This document shows positions 32,227-46,596 of a stretch of 64,000 nt of DNA, piece by piece. The stretch's first letter is position 1. Every line of letters starts with the position of its first letter. The notes beneath the pieces were generated by a model. The model did not search any database and was not told the DNA's origin. It saw only the letters and a list, made by a program, of their open reading frames with translations. Origin of the DNA: Hordeum vulgare subsp. vulgare (Eukaryota > Streptophyta > Magnoliopsida > Poales > Poaceae); NCBI RefSeq assembly GCF_904849725.1, contig NC_058521.1, positions 562,484,176 through 562,548,175 on the forward strand. The letters run 5' to 3'. Both the position numbers and the translations under genes were made by a program.

Positions 32227-35200
32227 TGTAACGCCCAAGATGCGGTCCTATCCTTATTTTGGCGCGAGAGCCTCGACAGGGATAGAAACGCATCTCGTCG
32301 TTTCACAATAATGGATATCGTTACAAGTACATATACATAATAGATGAGTATATGGAATTGGCTTACACTCGCCACAAGCTACATCAGAGTCACATCAATA
32401 CAACAACATAATAAGTCATCATGAAGAAGAGAGGGTCCGACTACGAAAGAAAAACAAACGATAAAAGAACGACGCCCATCCTTGCTATCCCACGATGCCG
32501 GCCTAGAACCCATCCTAGATCGATGAAGAAGAAGAGGAGGAAGGAACTCCAAATGAACAAGCAACGCGCTCGCGTCAAGTATTGCTTTACGTGTACCTGC
32601 AACGGGTGTTGTAGTAATCTGTGAGCCACACGGACTTAGCAATCTCATTTCCAAAGGTATCAGGACTAGCAAAGCTTAATGGGTGAGGTATGGTTAAGTG
32701 GTGAGGCTGCAACGAGCGACTAAGCATTTATTTGAGGTGCCTAACTTACGAGTACAAGAATAAAAAAAGGGATGATCTACGCATAGCGGACGTGAACTAC
32801 TGATGATCAAATTAATGATCCTAAACACCTACTTACGTCAAACATTGTTACAAATATGCCCTAGAGACAGTAATAAAATAGTTATTATTATATTTCTGTT
32901 TCAAGATAATCGTTTATTATCGATGCTATAATTGTATTGAATGGAAACATAAATGAATGTGTGGATATAGAGACAAAACCATGTCCCTAATGAGCCTCTA
33001 GTTGACTAGCCTGTTGGTCAAGGATGGTTAAGGTTTCCTAGCCATAGACAAGTGTTGTCACTTGATGACGGGATCACATCATTAGGAGAATGATGTGATG
33101 GACAAGACCCAAACTATAAACATAGCATATGACCGTGTCATTTTGTTGCTATTGTTTTCTGCATGTCAAGTATACATTCCTACGACCATGAGATCATGTA
33201 ACCCACTGACACCGACGGAGTGCCTTATGTGTATCAAACTTTGCAACATTACTGAGTGACTATAAAGGTACTCTATAGGCATCTCCCAAGGTTTCCGTTG
33301 AGTTAGCATGGATCAAGGCTGGGATTTGTCACTCCGTGTGACGGAGAGGTATCTCGGGGCCCACTCGGTAATACAACATCACAAACAAGCCTTGCAAGCA
33401 ATGTGACTAAAGAGTTAGCCACATGATCTTGTATTACGGAACGAGTAAAGAGACTTGCCGGTAACGAGATTGAAATAGGTATGGCAATACCGACGATCGA
33501 ATCTCGGGCAAGTAACATACCAAAGAACAAAGGGAATGATATACGGGATTGTGTGAATCCTTGACATAGAGGTTCAACCGATAAGATCATCGTAGAATAT
33601 GTAGGATCCAATATGGACGTCCAGGTCCCACTATTGGATATTGGCCGGAGATTGTCTCGGTCATGTCTACATAGTTCTCGAATCCGCAGGGTCTGCACAC
33701 TTAAGGTTCGGTGACATTTTTGGTATAGTTGAATTATTGATGTTGGTAACCAAATATTGTTCGGAGTCCCGGATGAGATCCGGGACGTCACGAGTGTCTC
33801 CGGAATGGTCCGGAAACGAAGACTGATATATAGGATTGTTGCATTTGGCTTCCGGAAAGATTTCGGGCATTACCGGTAAAGTACCGGGAGTGAAGAAAGG
33901 GTTCCAGGGTTTTACCGGGAGGGGACACCCACCCGGGAGAGGACCTATTAGGCCCATGGGTGGCGCACCAGCCCTTATTAGGCTGGTGAGGCCAGCCCAA
34001 TAAGCCTATTTCGGCCAAGGCAAAAAAAGGAAAAAAAAGAAAAAAAAGGAAGGAGGTGGACAAGAAGGAAAGGACTCCTCCACCAAACCGAATTGGAGGA
34101 GGAGACCTTCCTCCTTGGCTCAGCCGACCCCTCCTACTTGGAGTAGGAGGCAAGGTGTCACGCCCAAGATGCGACCCTATCCTCAATTTGGCACGAGGGC
34201 CTCGTCAGGGATAGAAGCGCATCTCGTCGTGTCGCAAGAATGGATATCGTTACAAGTACATGTACTGAAAAGAAGAGTTATATAGAATTGGCTTACACTC
34301 GCCACAAGCTACATCAGAGTCACATCAGTACATTACATAATCATCAAGAGTAAGAGCAGGGTCCGACTACGGACGAAAATAAACGACAAAAGAAGAACGA
34401 CGTCCATCCTTGCTATCCCAGGCTGTCGGCCTGGAACCCATCCTAGATCGATGATGAAGAAGAAGAAGCAACTTCAAATGAACAATCAACGCGCTCACGT
34501 CGAGTAACCTTTACCTGCACCTGCAACTGGTGTTGTAGTAATCTGTGAGCCACGGGGGACTCAGCAATCTCATTTCCAAAGGTATCAAGACTAGCAAAGC
34601 TTAATGGGTGAGGCATGGTTAAGTGGTGAGGTTGCAGCAGCGTCTAAGCATATATTTGGTGGCTAACTTACGAGTACAAGAAACAAGAGGGGGAAGATCT
34701 ACGCATAACGGACGTGTACTACTGGTGATCAAAAGAATGATCCTGAACACCTACCTACGTCAGACATGACCCCACCGTGTCCTCGATCGGAGAAGGAACT
34801 CACGAAAGAGACACTCACGGTTACGCACACAGTTGTCATATTTTAATTAATTAACTTCAAGTTATCTAGAACCAGTGCTAAACAAAGTTTCCACGTTGCC
34901 ACATAACCGCGGGCACGGCTTTCCGAAAGATTTAACCCTGCAGGGGTGCTCCAACTAGTCCATCACAAATTACCACAAGCCGCATAGAAATCCTCAATCA
35001 CGAAGCTCGCGATCTCGTCGGATTCCCTAGTGGAAGACCTCAACTCTGAGATTACCCAAAGCATCACCGGAATCCCGATGCACAAGATATCTCGTCAAAG
35101 GTAAAACTAATCCAGCAAGGCCGCCCGACGTGTCGACGATCCCGATAGGAGTCGCGTACCTCGTTCTCAGGACATGGCGGATGAGCTAGACGTCGGGATC

Positions 35201-37873
35201 GCTAAACCTCCGGGTGACCAGACGGGCATCGGACATCGCTCAGGTGGGGCCAACACTCATGAGGAGCACTGGCCCGGGGGTTGATTAAATTATCCTCGGG
35301 GTCCGGAAAGTCCCTATGCAATTTATTAGGTGTTTAGGCAAATGTAGTACCAAAGTTGGGCCTTGCCAGACCAGCTTTAATCTAAAACGAATTATCAAGG
35401 GGGTCCCCATAACAACCCCGATCGTGTTAGGAGCGCTCATTTATGGAACATAACACCGGTAGCCGAAACTAAGGGGGCAAAGGTGGAACAAAACACCAGG
35501 CTAGAAAGGCCGAGCCTTCCACCTTTTACCGGGTATATAGGTGCATTAAATTAAATAGCATTTAAATATGGTGATATAACAAGGAACCCATGCTTTGCAT
35601 GGAAGCAACTGCACCTGCAACTAGCAACGCTATCAACAGGGTTAAGCAAGCAGTAACATAGCCAATCAGTGGTTTGCTAGGGTGAACAGGTTGATGGTTT
35701 CATGGCATTGTAGAGAGGCTGATATTTAACAGGTGGTAGGCAACGAGACGTAAATGATAGCAACGGTAAAACTAGCATGGCAATGATAGTAATGGTATCT
35801 GGGGAAATGATCATCTTGCCTGAGATCCCGCTTGGAAGAAGAATGTCTCCGTGAAAGCAGACGAACCGACGTAGTCGAACGGGTCCTCACAATCCGGCAC
35901 GCTGCGGAACTCTAACGAGACGAAGCAAACCGGAAACACAAATTAACACACGGAATTCACCACACGATGCACGACACATATGATGCATGAGCTACTGAAT
36001 ACATGCAAGTCACGGCATGACAAATCACACAATCACACCTACACATTAAGTGAAGTTCTATATGCACGAGTTGCATATTGACGAAACTCCACGTTAATTA
36101 TTTAGTTCACTCCCGGTTATTTACACGGCAATGTTAATGTTGTTAAACATGCAAGAGGTGAAGCGGAAATTAAACTACCTATCTAGGCATTTTAAATGAG
36201 GTCGGAAATGACATATAGCACCTCCGAAATGACCCCACGTGTTAATTTACAATTCTGTCCAGATCTGAACTAATGCATTTAATTGGTTGTTAAACAGCAA
36301 AACAAATAGGTTCACGTGATTCTACGCGTCATGGCAAGAAATCTACACATAAGGAACATCTCCAACGGAGCTACGGATCAAAAGATACAAGCACCGCAAG
36401 ATATGATGGCATGGATGCAAAATGTATGCAACGGCGGCTACGAGCACATCAACACAACAACCAGCAAGAGGAAATGAATCTACACAAGATTCTAAGCAAG
36501 TCTCATGTAGGACACGATCAAAACGGGGCTACGGTTCGAAAACTACGAGCAAAACAAGAAATGACTACAAACTGCCAAAAACAGCCACATAGCAACTAAT
36601 ACGCCTCACAACTTCGGCTACACAACTCCGATATGCGCTAACAAGACATGGCATGAAAGAGGGCAAGAAGCACTACTACAAACAACTAACAACAACTAGC
36701 ATGGCAACAAGGAGCACTAGGAAAAGGAGACACTAAAAGGGCATCTCACACACTATTTCAGACTTAGTGAAAATTACACCTCCTGGAAGTGCAGTTTTTT
36801 CAGCCTGAAGGCATATTGACAGCAGCAAAACCTATAGCTACAGGACTTCAAATGGCATGAAACTTAACAGCATGCTAGAGAAACATAAGGGGTACAACTA
36901 ACTCCATTGGACCAACCTCAAAAGAGCTACAGATCACAAGATGCAAACAAGACAAGACAGCAACAAAATAATACCAGATTCCAGACTTAGAAATATTTCA
37001 GCTCCTCTAAAACAGCACTATTCAAGCAACTTGAGGGCAGTCAAACAACACCTAAACATGCATTTCTATTGCAACTAAAAATACCAGGGACTAAACAAAA
37101 CATCCAAGATCAAATCACTAGTTGACAACTAACTCAAACGAGGCCCGGAATAAAACCTACGGATTAAACAAAAGGGCTTCACGTCAAAATATCTCGCGAA
37201 CTAACTTCCTTAAAAGCTAAAACTAATTGCACAGAAAAATCCATGAGATTTTTCTACCCCGGAAACATATATAACATGTGGGGTTTGCAACACAAACTAA
37301 CGCTACACAATAATGCGAGATAATACCTCTAAACGGGAAAATAAACTACCGGCAAAACCCTACACGGAAAAATACGAGTGACCACTCTAAAATACGCAGA
37401 AATATGGTCCCTAAAACATGGACATTAAATCTATGGCATTCGGGCAATCCGGATACGCACGAAAATTAACTACGGAATGGATCCTAGTTAAACAGCACGT
37501 AAAACGAGGCATTAGGCACTCTAAACAGCATTAAACAAATATGCATGTTGGATAACCGTGTTCTACTCGCAAAGCTACCCCAAAACGATATATAACACGC
37601 GTCGTTCCGACTTACGGAACAAAAGTTATGGGCGTTTGTATTTACGTCTAAATCCTGAAAACAAAATATTCTCAGGAAAATCCTAATAAACAAACGGGCC
37701 GAATCTGGAGGCGCAATTTAACTAAACATCGCACTGGGGCAGGGAACAAGAGCGGCTCACCAGAGGGCCTCGGCGAAGGAAGGCAGGCCGGCCTGGTTCT
37801 CCTGGTGCAGTGGGTCGAGGGAGCCTGGCCTGGCTCGGGCGCTGCTGGGCCTCGCGAGGAGGCAGGCCCACGC

Positions 37874-37893
37874 GGGGGGGGGGGGGGGGGGGG
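37874..37893. repeat. G20 homopolymer
   Basis: Twenty consecutive G residues in the GC-rich part of the giant LTR (C20 in the LTR's sense orientation). It could form a G-quadruplex and is also a likely sequencing or assembly error site. Confidence 0.9.
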
Positions 37894-38490
37894 CGGCCCA
37901 AGCGCGCAAGCCGGCCCAGGCGCGCTGCGCTGCGGTCAACGCTCGCGAGCGGGAGGCTCACCCGAGCGAGCAGCCCTCCTGATCCAGATCGGGATCGAGG
38001 GGGAGCTCGGCTCCAGTGGCTCCAGCGGCCGGCGAGCCTGGAGAAGCGACGGCGCCGGCGGGGTTCGAGGTGAGGCCGACCTGACCTCGTAGCCCGAGGA
38101 CCGACGGGCCCGTTCCCGGCGGTGGAAGGTCCGACGGCGAGGCGACAAGGGCGGCGGCGAGCTGCGGGGAACGATGCGAGGGCGACGACTCCGGCCGGCA
38201 GAGGCTCCGGTCAGGCGCGGCGAGCCGAACAGGAGAGGCCGGCGGCGAGATCTTGCTGGCGGCGGGGCTTGGGGAGCGTGGGCGGCGCCGGGAGGAGCTC
38301 GGGCAGATCGGGGCAGACCGGGGCGGCGGCGGCTCGGGCCGAGATGGGCTCGGGCGGGCCGCGCGCGGGCCTAGCGGGCCGGCGGCTGGAGGAGGGAGAC
38401 AGGTGGGAGGAGAGAGGCTAGGGTTTGGTGGGGCGGCGCGAAAAACGAGGATGGATTAGGGGGGCGCCCAAAATAGGCAGGGAGGGGTGC

Positions 38491-38497
38491 TTAAATA
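38491..38497 (-). promoter_or_regulatory. Putative promoter TATA box of the giant LTR
   Basis: On the minus strand, cccTATTTAAgcacc is followed within about 80 bp by gene-like leader sequence (accaaaccctagcctctctc) and a GC-rich stretch of about 700 bp. The second LTR copy has a weaker version near 50660. Confidence 0.45.
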
Positions 38498-39568
38498 GGG
38501 AAATGGGCTAGGGTGCAGGGTTTCTGGGGGTTTTTCGACCCTCCGGACGCGTTCGTGCGGTCCGATCGGAGAGGCGAGTTAGGGTTAGGTGTGTAGAGTG
38601 GCGTTGGCTAAGATGAGAGGGAAGTGGTGCGGCGCGGCATCGACTTTTAAAACACCGACAGTCGTCCGACGAATAACCGAAGACGGTGCCGCTACGGTCG
38701 ACCGTTCGGGTACCAGACGGTCTCCGATCGCTACGAAATTCGACAGGCGGCCTAGCTACATCTAATCGCGACCGCGTGCCAAGTTTCACCTCGATCAGAG
38801 ATAGTTTTAAAACACACATTAAAACAGGGTTCGAACGATGCCGCGGGCGCGTGCGTGTGCGGTCGGACTCGGAACGAACAACGACGAACGCAAAGAGAAG
38901 CGGCAACTAACAACGAATGCAAGTTTTGAAAACAGGCGGCAACGGAGATGCCGATGCAATGCAGATGATGCGCATGATGCGATGATGATGCGACAAATAA
39001 AATAAATGACATGACGAAAACGGAAAGAGAGGGGAAGCTTCTGGAACGTCGGTCTCGGGCTGTCACACAAGGCACCGTCCCTCTTGTTCCTCCTATATAT
39101 AGTGGAGATTTGAGAGGGTTTTTGCATCTCAAGCCTTCGTGCAAACCTCTCTCCCTCCACTACTTCGTGACACCTCGTAGCTAGATCGGTACGGCACGAC
39201 GAAGCCCTGCTGGAGTAGCTCCACCATCATCACCACCACATCGTCGTGCTGCTAGAGAAATCAGCTACCTATTCGTCTCTCTTGCTGGATCAAGAAGGCG
39301 GAGATCGTCATCGAGCTGTACGTGTGCTGAACGCAGAGGTGCCGTCCGTTCAGTGCTTGCTCGGGGCGGATCGTGGGACGGCGGCGATTTCGATCGCGAA
39401 GACGTTCCACTACATCAACCACGTTTCTTAACGCTTCCCTCTTAGCGATCTACAAGGGTATGTGGATCCGATCTCCCTCTCGTAGATGATCATCACCATG
39501 ATAGGTCTTTTGTGCGTAGGAATTTTTGTGTTTCCCATGCAACATTCCCCAACAGTGGCATCATGAGC

Positions 39569-40795
39569 TAGGTTCATGCGTAGATTATATCTCGAGTAGA
39601 ACACAAAAGAGTATGTGGGTGTTGATGTTCGATTTGCTGCCCACCTTAGTATTTCCTTGATTCGGCGGTATTGTTGGATTGAAGCGGCCCGGACCAACTT
39701 TACTCGTAGGCTTACGAGAAACCTGTTTCATCGACTGACATGCAACTTGTTGCATAAAGATGACTGGCGGGTGTCTATTTCTTCAACTTTAGTTGAATCG
39801 GATTTGACCGAGACGGCCCTTGGAGAAGGTTAAATAGCAATTTGCGTATCACCGTTGTGGCTTTGCATAAGTAAGATGCGATCATACTAGATACCCATAG
39901 CAGCCACATAAAACATGCAACAACAAATTAGAGGACGTCTAACTTGTTTTTGCACGGTATGCATGTGATGTGATATGGCCAAAGACATGATATGATATAT
40001 TGGATGTATGATATGATCATGTTGTAATAGTTAAATATCGACTTGTACGTCGATGCTACGGCAACCGGCGGGAGCCATAGGGTTGTCTTTAAACTAACGT
40101 TTGTTCTTGTAGATGCTTTTACTATATCGCTAGGTTGTAGCTTTAGTAGTAATAGCATAGATAGCGCGACAACCTCGATGGCGGCACGATGATGGAGATC
40201 ATGGTGCGGCGCCGGTGACGATGGAGATCATGCCGGTCCTTTGGTGATGAAGATCAAGAAGCGCAAGTTCATGACCATATCATGTCACTTATGATTTGCA
40301 CGCGATGTTAATCCTTTTATGCACCTTATTTTGCTTAGAACGACGGTAGCATTATAAGGTGATCCCTCACTAAAATTTCAAGATAAAATTGTGTTCTCGC
40401 CGACTGTGCACCGTTGCGACAGTTCGTCGTTTCGAGACACCACGTGATGATCGGGTGTGATAGACTCAACGTTCACATACAACGGGTGCAAAACAGTTGC
40501 ACACGCAGAACACTCGGGTTAAACTTGACGAGCCTAGCATGTACAGACATGGCCTCGGAATGCAAGAGACCGAAAGGTCGAGCATGAATCATATAATTGA
40601 TATGATCATCATGGAAATGCTCACCACTGAAACTATACTCAACTCACGTGATGATCGGACTTGAGTTAGTGAATTTGGATCATGCGACACTCGAATGACT
40701 AGAGGGATGTCTATTTGAGTGAGAGTTTATTAGTAATATGATTAGCTAAACTAAATTGTCTAAGTAATCTTTGCAAAATTTTATGTTGTAGATCA
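39569..40795 (+). other. Untranslated leader of copia element B
   Basis: Parallels 3663-4855 of element A. It includes a 60-bp stretch near 40385-40440 ('gttctcgccgactgtgcacc') that is absent from A. No gene. Confidence 0.75.
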
Positions 40796-43700
40796 ATGGC
40801 TCGCGTAGTAGCGACCATGAATTTTAATACGTTCCTAGAGAAAGCTAAGCTGAAATATGATGGAAGGAACTTTATTGACTCGGCTAGAAATCTGAGGCTT
40901 ATCCTCCAAGCTAGCCAAAAGCAATATGTGCTTGATGCTGCGCTAGGCAACGCACCACCCGCTACGGCAGCCCAAGACGTTTTGAACGCTTGGCAAGCAC
41001 GTAAGGATGACTACTCACTAGTTCAATGTGCAATTTTGTATGGCTTAGAACCGGGACTTCAAAGACGTTTTGAACGTCATGGAGCATATGATATGTTCCA
41101 GGAGTTGAAGTTTATCTTTGAGAAGAATGCCCGGATCGAGAGGTACGAGACCTCTGGTAAGTTATATGCTTGCAAAATGGAGGAGAATTCGTATGTCAGT
41201 GAACACATGCTCAGAATGTCTAGGTACTCTAACCGTCTAGCTAAGCTGGGGATTGAACTCCCGCAAAAAGCTATTACTGACAGAATTCTTCAGACACTGC
41301 CACCTAGCTATAGGAGCTTTGTGTTGAACTATAACGTGCAAGGGATGAATAAGTCACTCGGCGAGTTATTTGCGATGCTGAAAGTCGCTGAGTTAGAAAT
41401 CCAGAAAGAGCATCAAGTGTTGATGGTCAATAAGACCACTAGTTTCAAGAAAAACGGCAAAGGCGAGAAGGGTAACTCCAAGAAGAGTGGCAAAGTTGTT
41501 GCCCCTTCGATGAAGAAACCCAAGGCTGGACCTAAGCCGGAAACTGAGTGTTATTATTGCAAGGGGACTGGTCACTAGAAGCGCAACTGCCCCAAGTATC
41601 TGGCCGATAAGAAGGCGGCCAACGCCAAACAAGGTATATATTATATACATGTTATTGATGTGTACCTCACCAGCTCTCGTAGTAGTGCCTCGGTATTTGA
41701 TATGCTTTAGTTGCTCACATTTACAACTCGAAACAGGAACTGCGGAATAAACGAAGGCCGGTGAAGGATGAAGTGCCGATGCACATGGGAAATGGTTCCA
41801 AGGTTGATGTGATCGCCGTCGGCACGGTCTCACTTCAGTTACCATTGGGATTAGTGATGAACTTAAATAATTGTTATTTAGTGTATGCGTTGAGCATGAA
41901 CATTATATCTGGATCTTGTTTATTGCGATACGGTTACTCATTTAAGTCAGAGAATAATGGTTGTTCTATTCATATGAGTAATATCCTTTATGGTCATGCA
42001 CCCAATGTGAGGGATTTGTTCATATCGAATCTCGATTGTGATGACTCTCATATCCATAACAATGAGACCAAAAGATGTAGAGTTAACAATGATAGCACCA
42101 CTTTATTGTGGCACTACCGCTTAGGTCATATTGGTGTTAAGCGCATGAAGAAACTCCATGCTGATGGACTTTTGGACTCACTTGATTTTGAATCACTTGA
42201 CACATGCGAACCATTTCTCATGGGCAAGATGACTGAGACTCCGTTCTCTGGAACAATGGAACGTGCAAGTGACTTCTTGGAGATCATACATACTCATGTG
42301 TGCGGATCAATGAGCATAGAGGCACGCGGCGGATATCGTTATTTTCTCACCTTCACTCACGATTTGAGTAGATATGGCTATATCTACTTGATGAAGCACA
42401 AGTCTAAAACATTTAAAAATTTCAAACAATTTCAGAGTGAAGTTCAAAATCATCATAGCAATAAGATCAAGTTCCTACGATCTGATCGAGGAGGTGAATA
42501 TCTGAGTTACGAGTTTGGTGCTCACTTAAGACAATGTGGAATTGTTTCACAGTTCACACCACCTGGAACTGTTGGGTAACGTAGCATAAATTCAAAAAAA
42601 TTCCTACGCATATTCAGATCTTCCTATGGAGAGACCAGCAACGAGAGAGGGGTGAGTGCATCTTCATACCTTTGAAGATCGCTAAGCGGAAGCGTTGCTA
42701 GAACGCGGTTGATGGAGTCGTACTCGCGGCGGTTCAGATCGCGGTGTGATTCCGATCTAGTGCCGAACCATGGCACCTCCGCGTTCAACACACGTGCAGC
42801 CCGGTGACGTCTCCCGCACCTTGATCCAGCAAGGAGGAGGGAGAGGTTGGGGAAGATCTCCGGCAGCACGACGGCGTGGTGTCGATGGAGAGACGAGGTC
42901 TCCCAGCAGGGCTTCGCCAAGCACCGTGGGAGAGTAGGAAGAAGGGGGGCAGGGCTGCGCCGAGGGAGATTCAAAACTGTGTGTCAAACAGCCCCAATAC
43001 CCCCACTATATATAGGAGGAGGGGAGGGGGTGCGCCACCCCTAGGGTTCCCACCCTAGGTGGTCCGGCAGCCCAGATGGGAGAGGGGGGCGGCGGGGGGC
43101 AGGAAAAGGGGGGGCGGCGCCCTAGGTGGGCCTTGGGCCTCCCCTGCGCCTAGGGTTTCCCCTCCCTCCCTCTCTGGTGCGCATGGGCTGGGTGTGGGGG
43201 CGCACCAGCCCACCTAGGGGCTGGTTCCCTCCCGCACTTGGCCCATGTAGCCCTCCGGGGCTTGTGGCCCCTCCCGGTGGGCCTCCGGAACCCTTCCGGT
43301 GGTCCCGGCACTTTGCCGGTGGTCCCAAAACATTTCCGGCGTCCAAACCCATCCATCCTATATATCAGTCTTTACCTCCGGACCATTCTGGAGCTCCTCG
43401 TGACGTCCGGGATCTCATCCGGGACTCCTAACATCCTTCGGTAACCTCGTATAACAATTCCCTATAGCCCTAGCGTCATCGAACCTTAAGTGTGTAGACC
43501 CTACGGGTTCGGGAGACAGGCAGACATGACCAAGACACCTCTCCGACCAATAACCATCAGCGGGGTCTAGATACCCATGGTGGCTCCCACTTGCTCCACG
43601 ATGATCTCATCGGATGAACCACGATGTCAAGGATTCAATTAATCCCGTATACAATTCCCTTTGTCTGTCGGTATAGAACTTGCCCGAGATTCGATCGTCA

Positions 43701-46576
43701 GTATACCTATACCTTGTTCAATCTCGTTACCGGTAAGTCTCTTTACTCGCTCCGTCGCACGTCATCGTGTGACTAACTCCTTAGTCACATTGAGCTCATG
43801 ATGATGTTCTACCAAGTGGGCCCAGAGATACCTCTCCGTCACGCGGAGTGACAAATCCCGATCTCGATTCGTGCCAACCCAACAGACACTTTCAGAGGTA
43901 CCCGTAGTGCACCTTTATAGTCACCCAGTTACGTTGTGACGTTTGGTACACCCAAAGCTCTCCTACGTTATCTGGGAGTTGCACAATCTCACGGTCGAAG
44001 GAAAAGACACTTGACATTAGAAAAGCTTTAGCATACGAACAATACGATCTAGTGCTATGCTTAGGATTGGGTCTTGTCCATGACATCATTCTCCCAATGA
44101 TGTGATCCCGTTATCAATGACATCTAATGCCCATGATTAGGAAACCATGATCATGTATTGACTAACGAGCTAGCCAACTAGAGGCTTGCTAGGGACACAT
44201 TGTGATCTATTTATTCACACACGTATTACTGTTTCCTGTTAATACAATTATAGCATGAACAATAGACGATTATCATGAACAAGGAAATATGATAATAACC
44301 ATTTTATTATTGCCTCTAGGGCATATTTCCAACTGGAACACCACAACGTAATGGTGTGTCCGAACGTCATAATCATACTTTATTAGATATGGTGCGTTCT
44401 ATGATCCCTCTTACCGATTTGTCATTATCATTTTGGGGCTATGCATTGGAGACAGTTGTATTCACTTTAAATAGGGCACCATCGAAATTCGTTGAGACAA
44501 CACCATATAAGCTATGGTATGGCAAGAAGCCAAAGTTGTCGTTTCTTAAAGTTTGGGGATGTGATGCTTTTTTTAAAAGCTTCAGCCTGAAAAGCTGGAA
44601 CCCAAAGCGGAAAAGTGCGTCTTCATAGGTTACCCAAAAGAGACAATTGAGTATTCCTTCTATCTCAGATCCGAGGGCAAAGTGTTTGCTGCTAAGAACG
44701 GAGATTTTATTGACAAAGAGTTTCTCTCGAAAGAATTGAGTGGGAGGAAGATAGAACTTGATGAGGTTGCGGAACCTCTGCTTCAACAAGATGGTGGCGT
44801 AGGACAGAAAGAAATTTCTGTCGAGGCAACACCAGTTGAAGAGAAAGCTAATGATAATAATCATGAAGCTTCAGATCAAGTTACTGTCGGACCTCGCAGG
44901 TCGATAAGAGCACGTACTGCTCCGGAGTGGTACGTGAATCTTGTCTTGTCAATCATGTTGTTGGACAACAATGAGCGTGTGAGTTATGGAGATGCAATGG
45001 TGGGCCCAAATTCCAACAAATGGTTAGAAGCCATGAAATCCGAGAGAGGAACTATGTATGAAAACAGAGTATGGACTTTGGAAGTATTACCTGAAGGTCG
45101 CAAGGCTATTCAGAACAAATGGATCTTCAAGAAGAAGACGGACGCAGACGGTAATGTGACCGTTTATAAAGCTCGACTTGTGGCAAAGGGTTTTTCACAA
45201 GTTCAAGGAGTAGACTACGATGAGACATTCTCACCCGTAGCGATGCTTAAGTCCGTCCGAATCATGATAGCAATAGCTACATTTTTCGATTATGAAATCT
45301 GGCAGATGGATGTCAAAACGGCGTTCTTAACGGGTTTCTTAAGGAAGAGTTGTATATGATGCAACCCGAAGGTTTTGTCGATCCATAGAATGCTGACAAA
45401 GTGTGCAAGCTCCAACGATCCATTTATGGACTGGTGCAAGCATCTCGGAGTTGGAATAAACGCTTTGATGAGGTGATCAAGGCGTTCGGGTTTATACAAG
45501 TTTTTGGAGAAGCTCGTATTTACAAGAAAGTGAGTTGGAGCTCTATAGTGTTTCTAATATTATATGTGGATGACATATTACTGACTGGAAACAATGTAGA
45601 GTTTTTGGAAAGCGTAAAGGATTACTTGAATAAACGTTTTTCAATGAAGGACCTAGGAGAAGTTGCTTACATATTGGGCATAAAGATCTATAGAGATAGG
45701 TCAAGGCGCCTAATAGCTCTTTCACAAAGCACATACCTTGTTAAAGTTTTGAAGAAGTTCAAAATGGAACAATCCAAGAAGGGATTCTTGCCTGTGTTAC
45801 AAGGTATAAAGTTGAGTAAGACTCAATGTCCAGTAACTGCACAAGATAGATAAAAGATGAGTGTCGTCCCCTATGCTTCCTCCATAGGGTCTATGATGTA
45901 TGCAATGTTGTGCACAAGACCGGATGTCAGCGTGGCCATAAGTATGGTAGGCAGGTTTCAAAGTGATCCAGGAGTGGAACACTGGGCGGCGGTCAAGAAT
46001 ATTCTGAAGTACCTGAAAAGGACTAAGGAAATGTTTCTCGTCTATGGAGGTGACGAAGAGCTCATCGTAAAGGGTTACATCGATGCAAGCTTTGACACTA
46101 ATCCGGATGACTCTAAGTCTCAAGTCGTATACGTATTTATTCTTATCGGGAGTGCGGTAAGCTGGTGCAGTTCCAAGCAAAGCATCGTAGCTGATTCTAC
46201 ATGCGAAGCAGAGTACATAGTTGCCTCGGAGGTGGCTAAGGAGGGTGTGTGGATGAAGCAATTCACGTCAGATCTTGGAGTAGTGCCAAGTGCACTAGAT
46301 CCAATCAATCTGTTCTGTGACAACACTGGTGCCATTGCTCTAGCCAAGTAACCAAGGTTTCACAAGAGGAACAGACACATAAAGTGATGCTTCAATGCCA
46401 TCCACGATTACATCAAGGAGGAGGACATAAATATTTGCAAAGTGCACACAGATCTGAATGTTGCAGATCCGCTGACTAAACCTCTTCCACGAGCAAAGCA
46501 TGATCAACACCAGAACTGTATGGGTGTTGATTCATTACATTGTAAATCACGTAGAGATGTGAGGCTAGATTATTGA
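40796..46576 (+). pseudogene. Decayed copia gag-pol polyprotein (element B), interrupted by a solo LTR
   Basis: Gag begins at 40796 (MARVVATMNF) and is open to the zinc knuckle, where CYYCKGTGH is followed by an in-frame TAG at 41576-41578. Protease is damaged by a frameshift near 41700. GAG-pre-integrase and integrase (LWHYRLGHIGVKRMKKLH, LRSDRGGEY) run to 42569 and resume at 44340 after the LTR insertion. Reverse transcriptase (WQMDVKTAFL, YVDD at 45563-45574) and RNase H follow. Further frameshifts lie near 44570 and 45335, with stops near 45387, 45851 and 46349. Several integrase residues differ from element A (IHTHVCGS in place of IHTDVCGP, losing a catalytic Asp). It is non-autonomous. 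The exact C-terminal end is uncertain. Confidence 0.9.
42570..44334 (-). mobile_element. Solo copia LTR inserted in the integrase region
   Basis: Angela/BARE-type LTR of 1765 bp in reverse orientation. Target duplication GGAAC lies at 42565-42569 and 44335-44339. On the minus strand it begins AGTTGGAAATATGCCC, so the terminal T of TGTTGG is changed to A. It ends ...CGTTACCCAACA. Removing it and one duplication rejoins the integrase frame (CCTGGAACACCACAACG). Confidence 0.9.
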
Positions 46577-46596
46577 CTCTAGTGCAAGTGGGAGAC

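Larger units (their letters stand above)
34156..39067 (-). mobile_element. Giant solo LTR, 4912 bp, inserted in the copia 5' LTR
   Basis: Perfect 5-bp target duplication CAAGG at 34151-34155 and 39068-39072. On the minus strand the ends are TGTGACAGCCCGAGACC and ...CATCTTGGGCGTGACA, the TG...CA of an LTR. It has no convincing protein-coding gene. Size and structure resemble the about 5-kb LTRs of LARD (Sukkula-type) elements. That identification is by resemblance. In the LTR's own orientation a TATA box is followed by a GC-rich transcribed-looking segment (38460 down to 37740). Confidence 0.85.

Noticed and set aside
37722..38421. Possible GC-rich protein gene in the giant LTR
   Set aside because: Several frames on both strands are open at once because of composition. 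There is no domain, and the second LTR copy does not preserve any one frame.
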